NCBI GenBank assembly: GCA_016183935.1
Contig: JACPDR010000019.1
Span: forward strand, 1-64,000
Direction of reading: 5' to 3'
DNA length: 64,000 bases
Source of the DNA: Caulobacterales bacterium
GTDB lineage: Bacteria > Pseudomonadota > Alphaproteobacteria > Caulobacterales > Caulobacteraceae
Shown here: piece by piece, positions 26,149 to 34,355 of the stretch
How the letters are laid out: every line of letters starts with the position of its first letter
How positions within the stretch are numbered: the first letter of the stretch is position 1
Made by a program: the position numbers and the translations under genes
The notes under the pieces: model-generated
The model's input: only the letters and a program-made list of their open reading frames with translations
Database searches by the model: none
Told to the model about the DNA's origin: nothing

Positions 26149-26763
26149 ATGAACAAGACCCTTCTGGCCGGCGGCCTCGCCGCCCTGGCTCTCGCCGCCG
26201 CCGCGGGCGGCGTCGCCATCGCCCAGCAAACCCCGGAGCATCCGCACGCCCGCGGCATGCGCGCCGACGCCGACGGCGACCATCGCCTCAGCCCGGCCGA
26301 ATTCGTCGGCCGGCGCGTGGCCCGCCTGACCGCCGCCGACGCCGACCGCGACGGCTCGGTGACGGCCGATGAGCGGCGCGCCGCCGCCGCGACCCGCCGC
26401 GCCGACCGCGCCGACAGTCGTTTCGACCGCCTCGACGCCGACGACGACGGCGTCATCAGCAAGGCCGAGTTCGACGCCCGCCGCGACGTTCGCGCCGGAC
26501 AGGGCCCGCGGGCGGCGCGCGCCCACCGCGGCCGCCGCGCCGAACGCATGGAGACCCGCGGCCCCGTCGTGATCGCCGAGGCCCAGGCCAGGGCGGAAGC
26601 CGCCTTCGTTCGCCTCGACGCCGACCACGACGGCTATGTCACCGTCGCCGAGCGCCGAACCGCCCGCGCCGACCGCCGCGAACATCGTCTCGAGCGGCGC
26701 GCGGAACGCCGCGCCGCCCGTCAGGCGCAACAGGCGTCGCCTCCGGCGCCCGCTTCGGAGTAA
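26149..26763 (+). CDS. Secreted EF-hand calcium-binding protein
   Basis: A 204-residue protein with a signal peptide (residues 1-26, ending AIAQQ) and four canonical 12-residue EF-hand loops, each running from Asp to Glu: 40-51, 64-75, 96-107 and 157-168 (for example DADGDHRLSPAE). The tail is Arg/Ala-rich. It probably binds calcium in the periplasm. The ATG at 26149 is preferred over 26134 because GGAG lies nine bases ahead of it and the signal peptide then starts correctly. The ECF sigma-factor gene begins five bases after the stop, so the protein is likely part of that stress circuit. Confidence 0.83.
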   Translation: MNKTLLAGGLAALALAAAAGGVAIAQQTPEHPHARGMRADADGDHRLSPAEFVGRRVARLTAADADRDGSVTADERRAAAATRRADRADSRFDRLDADDDGVISKAEFDARRDVRAGQGPRAARAHRGRRAERMETRGPVVIAEAQARAEAAFVRLDADHDGYVTVAERRTARADRREHRLERRAERRAARQAQQASPPAPASE

Positions 26764-26767
26764 GCAG

Positions 26768-27391
26768 ATGACGGGCGCGGCGGTCCTCGACCTCACCGGC
26801 CTTGCAGCAACGTTCGCACGAGGCCGGATGGCGACCTTCGCCGACCCTGACGAGGACCTGGTGCGCCGCGTGGGTCAGGGCGATCCCGCGGCCATTCAGG
26901 CCATGGTCGCGCGCAAGCTGCCGCGCATGCTGGCGCTTGCCCAGCGCATGCTCGGCGATCCTGCGGAAGCCGAGGACGTGGCGCAGGAGGCCCTGCTGCG
27001 GGCGTGGCGGCAGGCGCCTCGCTGGGTCTCCGGTCGGGCCAAGTTCGACACCTGGCTGCACCGGGTGGCTCTGAACCTCTGCTACGACCGCCTGAGGCGC
27101 CGGCGCGAGGTTCCGACCGCGGCGCCGCCGGACCGGCGCGACGACGGCCCGGCGCCGGATCGGGGTCTGCTCGCCGCGGACATCGGCGCGGCGGTCAACG
27201 GCGCGCTGGCGCGCTTGCCGGACCGGCAGCGCGAGGCCATCGTGCTGTGCCATTATCAGGAGCTGTCGAATATCGAGGCCGCGGGGCTGATGGACGTCAG
27301 CATCGAGGCTCTGGAAAGTCTGCTGTCGCGTGGACGGCGGGCGCTGCGACAGGCCCTGGCCGATCACCGGCCGGGCGCCGAAGGAGTATGA
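26768..27391 (+). CDS. ECF-family RNA polymerase sigma factor
   Basis: A 207-residue sigma factor. Region 2 reads DEDLVRRVGQGDPAAIQAM through LAQRMLGDPAEAEDVAQEAL and FDTWLHRVALNLCYDRLRR; region 4 reads ALARLPDRQREAIVLCHYQE and DVSIEALESLLSRGRRALRQ. ATG 26768 is chosen by proximity to the EF-hand gene stop. ATG 26828 (MATFADPDED) is a good alternative nearer the usual ECF N-terminus. The gene after it overlaps by up to four bases and encodes a membrane protein with the size and topology of an anti-sigma factor. The promoter motif recognised is unknown. Confidence 0.9.
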   Translation: MTGAAVLDLTGLAATFARGRMATFADPDEDLVRRVGQGDPAAIQAMVARKLPRMLALAQRMLGDPAEAEDVAQEALLRAWRQAPRWVSGRAKFDTWLHRVALNLCYDRLRRRREVPTAAPPDRRDDGPAPDRGLLAADIGAAVNGALARLPDRQREAIVLCHYQELSNIEAAGLMDVSIEALESLLSRGRRALRQALADHRPGAEGV

Positions 27392-27396
27392 ACGTG

Positions 27397-27825
27397 ATGA
27401 CGGCGGAACGCTTCCTCGCCCTGACAGCCGCCTACGGCGCCGACCGGCGTCGCTGGCCGGACGCTGAACGCGCGGCGGCCGAGGCCTTCGCGGCGGCTCA
27501 TCCGGAGCTGACGCGGCCCGCGCTGGCCGAGGCCGACGCGGTCGACGCCCTGCTGCACCGCTCGCCGACGCCGGAAGTGTCGATGGTGTTGCGCGACCGG
27601 GTGCTGGCGGCGGCCACGTCGGCCGGGGGCAAGGCCCATCGCGCCGGTCGCCTGTGGATCGACCGCCTTTCCCTGGCCTTCGGAGCGGGCTGGGCCGCGG
27701 CGGCCTGCGCCGGGATCGTCGCCGGGGTGATCATGACCAGCCACTTCACCGCCGACGCCCAGGCCGACGCGGTGCTGTACCAGGCGTCCCTGCTCGGCAT
27801 GGACGACACGGAGTTGCTCGGGTGA
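27397..27825 (+). CDS. Single-span membrane protein, putative anti-sigma factor
   Basis: A 142-residue protein with a cytoplasmic helical N-terminal part (about 1-88), one membrane segment (about 92-114; LSLAFGAGWAAAACAGIVAG) and a short periplasmic tail. No zinc motif (HxxxCxxC) is present, so it is not a ZAS-type anti-sigma by sequence. Its place directly after an ECF gene suggests that role. The AAGGAG at 27381-27386 fits a start at 27397; ATG 27388, overlapping the sigma stop, is the alternative. Its stop overlaps the next gene's GTG. Confidence 0.72.
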   Translation: MTAERFLALTAAYGADRRRWPDAERAAAEAFAAAHPELTRPALAEADAVDALLHRSPTPEVSMVLRDRVLAAATSAGGKAHRAGRLWIDRLSLAFGAGWAAAACAGIVAGVIMTSHFTADAQADAVLYQASLLGMDDTELLG

Positions 27826-28322
27826 ACGCCAGAACCCTGAAGATCGTCCTCGCCGCCTCGGTGGCGCTCAACCTGTTCGCGCTGGCGGCCGGCGCCACCC
27901 TGCTCGTCGGCCGCGCCAACGTCGAACGCCGGATCGAGTCCCAGCACCGCGCGCCCCGAAGCCACCCGTTCATGACCGTCGTCGAAGGGCTGGACCCGGA
28001 GGTGCGCGACCGTGTGCGGGCCGCCCTGCGCGCGTCGGCCCTGACCGCCCGGCCCGATTTCGACGGGATGCGGCGCAAGCGGCGCGAGGCCATCGCCTTG
28101 GCGCGATCGCCCGATTTCGATCCCGCCCGGGTCTCCGCCCTGCTGGAAGAGTCCCGCGTCGCGGAGCTTCGGGGTCGGGCCCGGATCGAGGCCGACGCCG
28201 TCGCCGTGTTGCAGACCCTCGAGCCCGACGACCGCGTCGCCCTGTCGGAAATCCTCACCCGCCGCGGCCGCTTCGTGGTGCGCGAAAAGGGCGACCGCAA
28301 GGCCCCTCGCACAGCGCCCTGA
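27822..28322 (+). CDS. Periplasmic heavy-metal-sensor-like protein (CnrX/Spy type)
   Basis: A 166-residue protein with an N-terminal membrane anchor or signal (VLAASVALNLFALAAGATLLVG) and a four-helix hairpin domain of the metal-resistance sensor family: GLDPEVRDRVRAALRA, then FDPARVSALLEESRVAELR and a final RVALSEILTRRG. CnrX-like proteins sense metals and act with an anti-sigma factor and an ECF sigma. Here the gene follows just such a pair (GTGA overlap at 27822). The N-terminal QHRAPRSHPF includes possible metal-ligand histidines. The metal is not known. Confidence 0.75.
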   Translation: MNARTLKIVLAASVALNLFALAAGATLLVGRANVERRIESQHRAPRSHPFMTVVEGLDPEVRDRVRAALRASALTARPDFDGMRRKRREAIALARSPDFDPARVSALLEESRVAELRGRARIEADAVAVLQTLEPDDRVALSEILTRRGRFVVREKGDRKAPRTAP

Positions 28323-28338
28323 AACCGGTCGGTCCGCC

Positions 28339-30750
28339 TCAGGCGGCCCGCGCCTGACTTCCGGCGGTCTGATCCGGGCGACGGATCGGCAGGTCGAAGC
28401 TGGCCGTGGTGCCCCGTCCCGGCTCGCTCTCCAGCGTCAGCGTTCCGCCGTGCAGCTCGATCAGGGACTTGGTCAGGGCCAGGCCGAGGCCGGTGCCCTG
28501 GGTGGTCTTGGAATGCTGGCCCTCGACCTGTTCGAACGGCCGCGCCAGCCGCGTCAGGTCCTCGGCGGCGATGCCGATGCCGGTGTCGGTGACCGCGACC
28601 CGCACCCGGTCCCCGTCCTCGCGCGACAGGGTCACCGTGATGTCGCCGCCCTCCGGCGTGAACTTCACCGCGTTCGACAGCAGGTTCAGCACCACCTGCT
28701 TCAGCCCGCGGTGGTCGGCCTCGATGGTCGGCAGCTCGGGCGCGTCGACCCGCAGCTTCAAGCCCGACTCCTCGACCCGCCCGCGCATCAGCCGCGCGGC
28801 GTCGTCGACGACCTCCTTCAGCGACACCGGCTCATAATGCAGCGTCAGCTTGCCGGCCTCGATCTTGGCCATGTCGAGGATGTCGTTGATCAGGCTGAGC
28901 AGATGCTGCCCCGAGCGCAGGATGTCGGCGGCGTAACCTTTGTAGCGTGGGTCGCCCAGCGGACCGAACATCTCGCCGGCCATGATCTCCGAGAAGCCGT
29001 TGATGGCGTTCAGCGGCGTCCGCAGCTCGTGGCTCATATTGGCGAGGAACTCGGACTTGGCCTGGTTCGCCGCCTCCGCCCGGGTCATCGCCACCTCATA
29101 CTTGTTGGCCAGCAGCCGGAGCTTGTCCTCGCGGTCCTCCAGTTCGGTGATGGTGGTGTGGAGACGTTCCGTGGCGCGCTGGCGCTCGGCCTCCTTGTGC
29201 TTGATCGCGGTGATGTCCGCCGCCGAGACCACCGATCCGCCTTCCGAGGTGAACCGCTCCACCAGTTGCAGCCAGCGGCCGTCGTACAGCTCGACCTCGC
29301 GCGCTCCGGCCCGTCCGCCGGCGGCCGTCTGTTCCGATTTGATCGCCAGGCCAGCGATCCGGTTCAGATCGGTCTTCAGGGCCCCCTTGCGGACCACGCC
29401 GGGCTCGAAGTTGAAGGCGTCCTGGAAGGCCTGGTTGGACAGGATCAGCCGGCCCTGCCGGTCGAACAGGACGAAGGCGTCAGACACGCTCTCGATGCCG
29501 TCCCGCAGCCGGCCCTCGGCGGCCTGGGCGTGGGCCTTGGCGCGCCGCGCCTCCGTGGTGTCCAGCGCGATGCCGAGGATCGAGGTGAATCCGTCCTCGC
29601 CCCGTTCGCCGCGCGCCTGGCCCCGGGCGTCGATCCAGCGGGCCCGGCCCTGCTGGTCCGGCACCGGAAAACTGACCTCGAAGGCGCCGAAGGTCTCGGC
29701 CTGGCGCAGGGCATGCTCCACGGCGGCCCGGTAGCGCGGATGGATGCGTTCCATCATCGCCTCGGCGGACACCGCCCCGGTGCGCTCCAGCCCCATCAGG
29801 TCGGCCATGTAGTCGGACAGCAGGATCTGGCCCGTCTCGAGATCCCAGTCCCAGACCCCGCAGCGCGCCGCCTCCACCGCACCCCGGAACCGGCGCTCGG
29901 ACGCGGCCCACTCGCGGCTGATCCCCATCTGTCGCCGTTGCTGCAACAGGGTCAGCAGCAGCACCAGGACGCCGATGACGAACGGCGCCGTCAGCAGCCA
30001 GGCGTCGTCCAGCAGGGCTCCGGCGCCGACGCTGACCGGGGTTGATGCGACGGCGATCAGGCCGCTGTCGCCCACGGCCACCGTCGTCCGCCGCACCGCG
30101 CCGTCGCCGACCGCCAGCGTCGCGCCCTGTCCGAGCCCGTCGGCCGGAGACCCGGCCAGGGCCAGGGCTTCCTGTCCGCCCGCATCTCCCGCCAGCAGGG
30201 TCCTCGGCCCCGACAGCAGCCACAGGTCGACGCCGTCGGTGGTGCGCAGCGAGGGCAGCGGCGCGCGGCCCACCAACCGGCGTCCATCGGCCATGGTCCC
30301 CGTGACCAGCAGGGCGGCGCCGTCCGTCGCCAGCCTCGGCTTGCCCGGCGCGGGCGCGAAAGCGGTCGGCGGCGCGCCCCCGGCAGCGACCACGCTTCCG
30401 TCCGGAGCCACCACGGCGAAGCCGCGTCCCGGCGCCGCGGCGCGGGCCTGCTGGATGGTCTGGGCGGGGCCGGCCGCCTGCGCCACGGCCGCCCGCACGG
30501 CGGCCTGGACGGGGGCGATGCGGGTTTCGGTCTCGAGCGCCAGCAGCCGCGCCTCGCGGTCCACCGCCGCCATGCGCAGGGCGTCCGCCTCCTGCCCCGG
30601 CCGCGCCATTTCGCGAGCGAACAGAAGCACATAGGCGGCGACGGCCAGGGTCACGGCGAGGATGGCGATCCGCACCCATGCGGGCGGGCCCTTGCGCCGG
30701 TCCGCGGCGCGCCGTCCTTGCGAGGTTATGCGGCGCTCGCTGCCCCGCAA
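28339..30750 (-). CDS. pleC: PAS-domain sensor histidine kinase, PleC-like
   Basis: An 803-residue kinase. Transmembrane segments at about 25-45 and 251-271 flank a periplasmic domain of about 200 residues. Two PAS-type domains follow (about 283-400 and 415-520), then a short coiled coil, the H-box with His574 (SEFLANMSHELRTPLNAING), the N-box (LLSNAVKFTPEGG) and G-boxes (VTDTGIGIAAED, GTGLGLAL). There is no receiver domain. This layout and H-box are those of PleC, the polar kinase/phosphatase of DivK in Caulobacterales, and pleC lies beside glnE in rhizobia as I recall. The start is TTG at 30750 with a GGGAGAG site. Confidence 0.72.
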   Translation of the reverse strand: MRGSERRITSQGRRAADRRKGPPAWVRIAILAVTLAVAAYVLLFAREMARPGQEADALRMAAVDREARLLALETETRIAPVQAAVRAAVAQAAGPAQTIQQARAAAPGRGFAVVAPDGSVVAAGGAPPTAFAPAPGKPRLATDGAALLVTGTMADGRRLVGRAPLPSLRTTDGVDLWLLSGPRTLLAGDAGGQEALALAGSPADGLGQGATLAVGDGAVRRTTVAVGDSGLIAVASTPVSVGAGALLDDAWLLTAPFVIGVLVLLLTLLQQRRQMGISREWAASERRFRGAVEAARCGVWDWDLETGQILLSDYMADLMGLERTGAVSAEAMMERIHPRYRAAVEHALRQAETFGAFEVSFPVPDQQGRARWIDARGQARGERGEDGFTSILGIALDTTEARRAKAHAQAAEGRLRDGIESVSDAFVLFDRQGRLILSNQAFQDAFNFEPGVVRKGALKTDLNRIAGLAIKSEQTAAGGRAGAREVELYDGRWLQLVERFTSEGGSVVSAADITAIKHKEAERQRATERLHTTITELEDREDKLRLLANKYEVAMTRAEAANQAKSEFLANMSHELRTPLNAINGFSEIMAGEMFGPLGDPRYKGYAADILRSGQHLLSLINDILDMAKIEAGKLTLHYEPVSLKEVVDDAARLMRGRVEESGLKLRVDAPELPTIEADHRGLKQVVLNLLSNAVKFTPEGGDITVTLSREDGDRVRVAVTDTGIGIAAEDLTRLARPFEQVEGQHSKTTQGTGLGLALTKSLIELHGGTLTLESEPGRGTTASFDLPIRRPDQTAGSQARAA

Positions 30751-30765
30751 GGCGCTCTCCCGGAC

Positions 30766-30807
30766 GATTCGGCGAAGATCGCCAAATCTAGGCCGTGTCG
30801 CGGATTC
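30766..30807 (-). promoter_or_regulatory. Two GANTC sites upstream of the pleC-like gene
   Basis: GATTC occurs at 30766-30770 and 30803-30807, just before the kinase start at 30750. GANTC is the target of the cell-cycle methyltransferase CcrM in Alphaproteobacteria, and paired sites near promoters can make transcription methylation-dependent. The role here is untested. Confidence 0.3.
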
Positions 30808-30860
30808 GTGTCGAGGCTCCGCGGTTCAAATTGACGTGGCCGCCGCCAAGGCCGTCAACC

Positions 30861-31430
30861 TCAGGCCGCGCGCGACGGGGGCTGGGCCGCCGCGCTCTCG
30901 GGGGCGGCGAGCACGTCGGTGACGCTCTTCAGCACGGTGCGGGCGTCGCGCGCCAGCATCTGCATCTCGGGCGGGGCGTCCTCGGGCGTGTCGTCGACCG
31001 CGGCGACCATCCGCTGCGCCAGCGCCATCAGCCTCGGCGCGGCGGCGATCAGCCGGGCCTGGAACTCGATCTGCTCCGGGTCGCGGTCGTATTCCGCGCC
31101 CGGCACGCGCCAGCCGCCCCAGTCGGCCTTGTCGGTGACCACCACCGGATAGGTGCCCGGGAAGGGATGATGCGGCGTATCCTCCGCCGTCTGCCACTTG
31201 TTCCGGGCCCGCATCAGCCGCCAGCTCTCACTGGCGTGGGCGGCCGGGTCGTCGGTCGGCAGCAGCAGTTCGTGGCCGAGGAACTCCCGGCCCAGGCCCA
31301 CGTCATAGGTGACGCGCACCGGCTCCTCGAAGCCCTTGGCCCAGACGGGCTGGACCTTCTCGATCTGGGCCCAGGCGCCGACACACTCGACCCAGACCTT
31401 CTGACCCTTCTGGAACTGCGCGCGCGCCAT
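30861..31430 (-). CDS. Hypothetical protein, 189 residues
   Basis: I do not recognise a characterised family. It is a soluble cytoplasmic protein. The first 60 residues (FQKGQKVWVECVGAWAQIEK, then VTYDVGLGREFLGHELL) look like a small beta-barrel domain. The middle has a Trp-rich segment (DKADWGGWRVPGAEYDRDPE) and the C-terminus is helical (IAAAPRLMALAQRMVAAVDD). ATG 31430 is the only sensible start. It lies upstream of the PleC-like gene on the same strand, 110 bases away, and could be co-transcribed with it. Confidence 0.7.
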   Translation of the reverse strand: MARAQFQKGQKVWVECVGAWAQIEKVQPVWAKGFEEPVRVTYDVGLGREFLGHELLLPTDDPAAHASESWRLMRARNKWQTAEDTPHHPFPGTYPVVVTDKADWGGWRVPGAEYDRDPEQIEFQARLIAAAPRLMALAQRMVAAVDDTPEDAPPEMQMLARDARTVLKSVTDVLAAPESAAAQPPSRAA

Positions 31431-31520
31431 TGGCGTCTCCCGTCGTGAACGGCGAGCATGCCCCGTCGCGAATGAACACGTGGTTTGGCGAAACGGTTAA
31501 CGCCGCCGGCGCGCGCCCGG

Positions 31521-31931
31521 TCAGGGGCGGGAGATGTCCTCCAGCGCCTCGCCGGCGTATTTCTCCTTCACCCGCGTCGACAGGTCGCCCAGCGAGACCA
31601 CGCCGACCAGTCGTTCGTCCTTGTCCAGCACCGGCAGGCGGCGGATCTGCTTGGAGCCCATGGCGTCCAGCACGGTCTTCAGGTCGTCGTCGGCATAGGC
31701 GGTCTGGGCGTCCCGGGTGATGTACTCCACCACCGGCGAGGTGCAGGCGGCCCCGCCCGCCACGGCGCGCACGGCGATGTCGCGGTCGGTGATCGTGCCG
31801 ATCAGCCGGTCGCCGTCGGCCACCGGCATGAAGCCGAAGTCGCCGCCGGCCATCCGCGTCGCGACCTCCTGAAGGCTGTCTCCCGGACGCGCCACCTGCA
31901 CGTCCTTGCTCATTACGTCGCGAACTTTCAT
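31521..31931 (-). CDS. Tandem CBS-domain protein
   Basis: A 136-residue stand-alone CBS pair: VRDVMSKDVQVARPGDSLQE and FMPVADGDRLIGTITDRDIA form the first domain, then VEYITRDAQTAYADDDLKTV and IRRLPVLDKDERLVGVVSLG the second. CBS pairs bind adenine nucleotides and usually regulate a partner, but no partner is fused or adjacent. AGGAGAGACCG precedes the ATG. It diverges from the secreted-protein gene at 32087. Confidence 0.88.
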   Translation of the reverse strand: MKVRDVMSKDVQVARPGDSLQEVATRMAGGDFGFMPVADGDRLIGTITDRDIAVRAVAGGAACTSPVVEYITRDAQTAYADDDLKTVLDAMGSKQIRRLPVLDKDERLVGVVSLGDLSTRVKEKYAGEALEDISRP

Positions 31932-32086
31932 CGGTCTCTCCTGGATTGTCGGCTTGGCGACAGAACCCGCCGCCGACGCGCCGGTTCCTGACTGCCAGAC
32001 AACGAGCGCCTCAGGGTCGCGTCACCCGCGGCGTGGTCTGGTGCGTCCATCACCCGGGATGATCCCGGACACGAAAGGACGAACTC

Positions 32087-32488
32087 ATGAAGCCCGCCAT
32101 GATCAGGAAAGCCCTGCTCCCCGTGCTGGCGGCGTCCGCGGTCATGGTCTCGACCCCGGCGCTGGCCCAGGATTTCAGCGTGAGCCTCAGCTTCGGCTCG
32201 CCCGGCTACGGCCAGCCCTATGGCTATGGCCGCGGCTACGGCTATTCGGCGCGCGACCTGCACTACCGCGCCCGAGTGCTCGCGCAGCACGTCGACCGCC
32301 TCGCCTGGAGCGGCGGCGTCGACCGCTTCGAAGCCCGTCGCCTGTCGCGCGAGCTGAACCAGTACCAGCGGCTCGAATACCGCTACGCCCGCAACGGGTT
32401 GAGCCGGGCCGAGTACCGCGACCTGGACAGCCGGCTGGACCGCATCCAGTGGCAGCTCCAGCGCACCGCCTACCGCACTCGCTGGTAG
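32087..32488 (+). CDS. Small secreted protein (paralogue of the gene at 10917)
   Basis: A 133-residue protein with a signal peptide (MIRKALLPVLAASAVMVSTP, cleavage after ALA), a Gly/Tyr-rich linker (GSPGYGQPYGYGRGYGYSAR) and a helical domain with FEARRLSRELNQYQRLEYRY and YARNGLSRAEYRDLDSRLDR. The helical domain matches that of 10917-11297 position by position (LSRxE, ELNxxxRLExxY, GLxRxE, DLDxRxDR). Function is unknown; the Arg-rich helix suggests contact with an acidic surface. The start may be 32087 or 32099. A strong terminator follows. Confidence 0.78.
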   Translation: MKPAMIRKALLPVLAASAVMVSTPALAQDFSVSLSFGSPGYGQPYGYGRGYGYSARDLHYRARVLAQHVDRLAWSGGVDRFEARRLSRELNQYQRLEYRYARNGLSRAEYRDLDSRLDRIQWQLQRTAYRTRW

Positions 32489-32508
32489 GACGGCTCCGCG
32501 ATCCACGA

Positions 32509-32542
32509 AGGCCGCCCCGGCGACGGGGCGGCCTTTCTCTTT
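32509..32542 (+). terminator. Rho-independent terminator
   Basis: An 11-bp perfect stem (32509-32519 with 32524-32534) with a four-base GCGA loop is followed by TTCTCTTT. It ends the 32087 transcript and insulates the dehydrogenase gene. Confidence 0.85.
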
Positions 32543-32587
32543 GGGGCCGGCCCCGCTAAGCCGCACGGACCTGCCGGAGCCCGCCCC

Positions 32588-34102
32588 ATGACCAATCCCG
32601 CCACCGCCGCTGATGAAATCCGCGACATCCTGCGCCGCCTCGGCGTGCCGGACTCCGCCTTCGCTGCCGCCGGCCTGGCCACCCGCTCGCCGATCGACGG
32701 CTCGACCGGCGCCATCGTGGCGCAGGCGCACGCCGCCGCCGTCGAGGTCGCCGTCACGCGCTCGGTCGAGGCCTTCCACGCCTGGAAGCGCGTGCCCGCC
32801 CCGCGCCGCGGTGAACTGGTCCGCCTGCTCGGCGAGGAACTGCGCGCGGCGAAGACCGACCTCGCCCGTCTCGTCACCCTCGAAGCCGGCAAGATCGTTT
32901 CCGAGGGCCTCGGCGAGGTTCAGGAGATGATCGACGTCTGCGACTTCGCCGTCGGCCTGTCGCGGCAGCTCTATGGCCTGACGCTGGCCAGCGAGCGGCC
33001 GGGTCATCACATGCGCGAGACGTGGCAGCCGCTGGGGCCGGTGCTGGTCATCTCGGCCTTCAACTTCCCGGTCGCGGTATGGGCGTGGAACGCCTGCCTC
33101 GCCCTCGTCTGCGGCGATCCGGTGATCTGGAAGCCGTCGGAGAAGACGCCGCTCACTGCGCTGGCGACACAGGCGATTCTCGACCGCGCTCTCACCCGCT
33201 TCGGCGACGCCCCCGAAGGCCTGTCGCAGGTCCTCATCGGCGGCCGCGAGATCGGCGAACAGCTCGCTTCGGACCCCCGCATCCCACTGGTCTCTGCCAC
33301 CGGCTCGACCCGCATGGGCAAGGCCGTCGCGGCGACCGTCGCCGCCCGTCTCGGCCGTTCGCTGCTGGAGCTGGGCGGCAACAACGCCATGATCGTCACG
33401 CCCAGCGCCGACCTCGACATGGCCGTGCGCGCCATCGCCTTCTCCGCCGTGGGCACCTGTGGCCAGCGTTGCACCAGCCTGCGCCGCCTGCTGGTCCACG
33501 AGAGCATCGCCGACGCCCTGATCGCCCGCCTGAAAACCGCCTACCAGACCCTGCCGGTCGGCGATCCGCGCCAGGACGGCGTGCTGGTCGGCCCGCTGAT
33601 CGACGATGCCGCCGCCGCCGGTTTCGACGCGGCGCTTGAGCAGGCGGTGGAACAGGGCGGCGAGGTCTTGGCCGGGGGCGACCGGGTCGAGCGCGACGGC
33701 GTCTATGTCCGCCCCGCCATCGTCCGCATGCCGGCTCAAAGCCCTGTGGTGGAGCACGAGACCTTCGCCCCCATCCTCTACGTCCTGACGTGGTCGGACT
33801 TCGACGAGGCCGTGGCGATGCAGAACGCCGTGCCCCAGGGCCTGTCGTCCTGCGTCTTCACCGACAGCGTCCGCGAGGCCGAGCAATTCCTCTCCGCCTG
33901 GGGCTCCGACTGCGGCATCGCCAACGTCAACATCGGCCCCTCCGGCGCCGAGATCGGCGGGGCCTTCGGCGGCGAGAAGGACACCGGCGGCGGCCGCGAA
34001 TCCGGCTCCGACGCGTGGAAGGCCTATATGCGCCGCCAGACCCAGACGGTGAATTTCAGCCGTGACCTGCCGCTGGCGCAGGGGGTCCGCTTCGACGTGT
34101 GA
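32588..34102 (+). CDS. amaB: Aldehyde dehydrogenase, ALDH7 type (L-piperidine-6-carboxylate dehydrogenase)
   Basis: Oxidises alpha-aminoadipic semialdehyde (in equilibrium with piperidine-6-carboxylate) to alpha-aminoadipate in lysine breakdown. The 504 residues contain the general base Glu261 (LELGGNNAMIV) and nucleophile Cys295 (GTCGQRCTSLRR). The C-terminal signature GPSGAEIGGAFGGEKDTGGG and the following SDAWKAYMRRQTQT are characteristic of the ALDH7 family. No other lysine-degradation gene is adjacent. It ends just before an inverted repeat. Confidence 0.85.
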   Translation: MTNPATAADEIRDILRRLGVPDSAFAAAGLATRSPIDGSTGAIVAQAHAAAVEVAVTRSVEAFHAWKRVPAPRRGELVRLLGEELRAAKTDLARLVTLEAGKIVSEGLGEVQEMIDVCDFAVGLSRQLYGLTLASERPGHHMRETWQPLGPVLVISAFNFPVAVWAWNACLALVCGDPVIWKPSEKTPLTALATQAILDRALTRFGDAPEGLSQVLIGGREIGEQLASDPRIPLVSATGSTRMGKAVAATVAARLGRSLLELGGNNAMIVTPSADLDMAVRAIAFSAVGTCGQRCTSLRRLLVHESIADALIARLKTAYQTLPVGDPRQDGVLVGPLIDDAAAAGFDAALEQAVEQGGEVLAGGDRVERDGVYVRPAIVRMPAQSPVVEHETFAPILYVLTWSDFDEAVAMQNAVPQGLSSCVFTDSVREAEQFLSAWGSDCGIANVNIGPSGAEIGGAFGGEKDTGGGRESGSDAWKAYMRRQTQTVNFSRDLPLAQGVRFDV

Positions 34103-34130
34103 GGCGGCGCCCGGGACACGCCCCCTCTCG

Positions 34131-34268
34131 CCGTCATCCTCGGGCTTGACCCGAGGATCAGACGTGGGGGGAGGCTGTGCGCGTCGGACGGCCCCGCGAG
34201 CGCGACCGTGCTTCTTTTCAACGGAGCACCGGACGGTCTGATCCTCGGGTCAAGCCCGAGGATGACGG
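34131..34268. repeat. Inverted pair of REP-like elements
   Basis: A 33-base element (34131-34163; core CCTCGGGCTTGACCCGAGG) is repeated in reverse at 34236-34268 with every base matching. Each copy is itself a hairpin and together they form a long cruciform with a 72-base spacer. It lies between the convergent dehydrogenase and YcaQ-like genes, where such elements usually sit. The rest of the gap (34103-34355) holds nothing else I can identify. Confidence 0.85.
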
Positions 34269-34355
34269 ACTGGAGGGAGTGGGGGGACTTCGCAAACCTT
34301 CAGACTCTGGTCGGTTCGACTGCTCGAAATCACCACGAATCCGTGGTCGAAATCG

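Noticed and set aside
30820..30836. GGTTCAAATTGAC resembling a tRNA T arm
   Set aside because: The pairing arm and the rest of a cloverleaf are absent.
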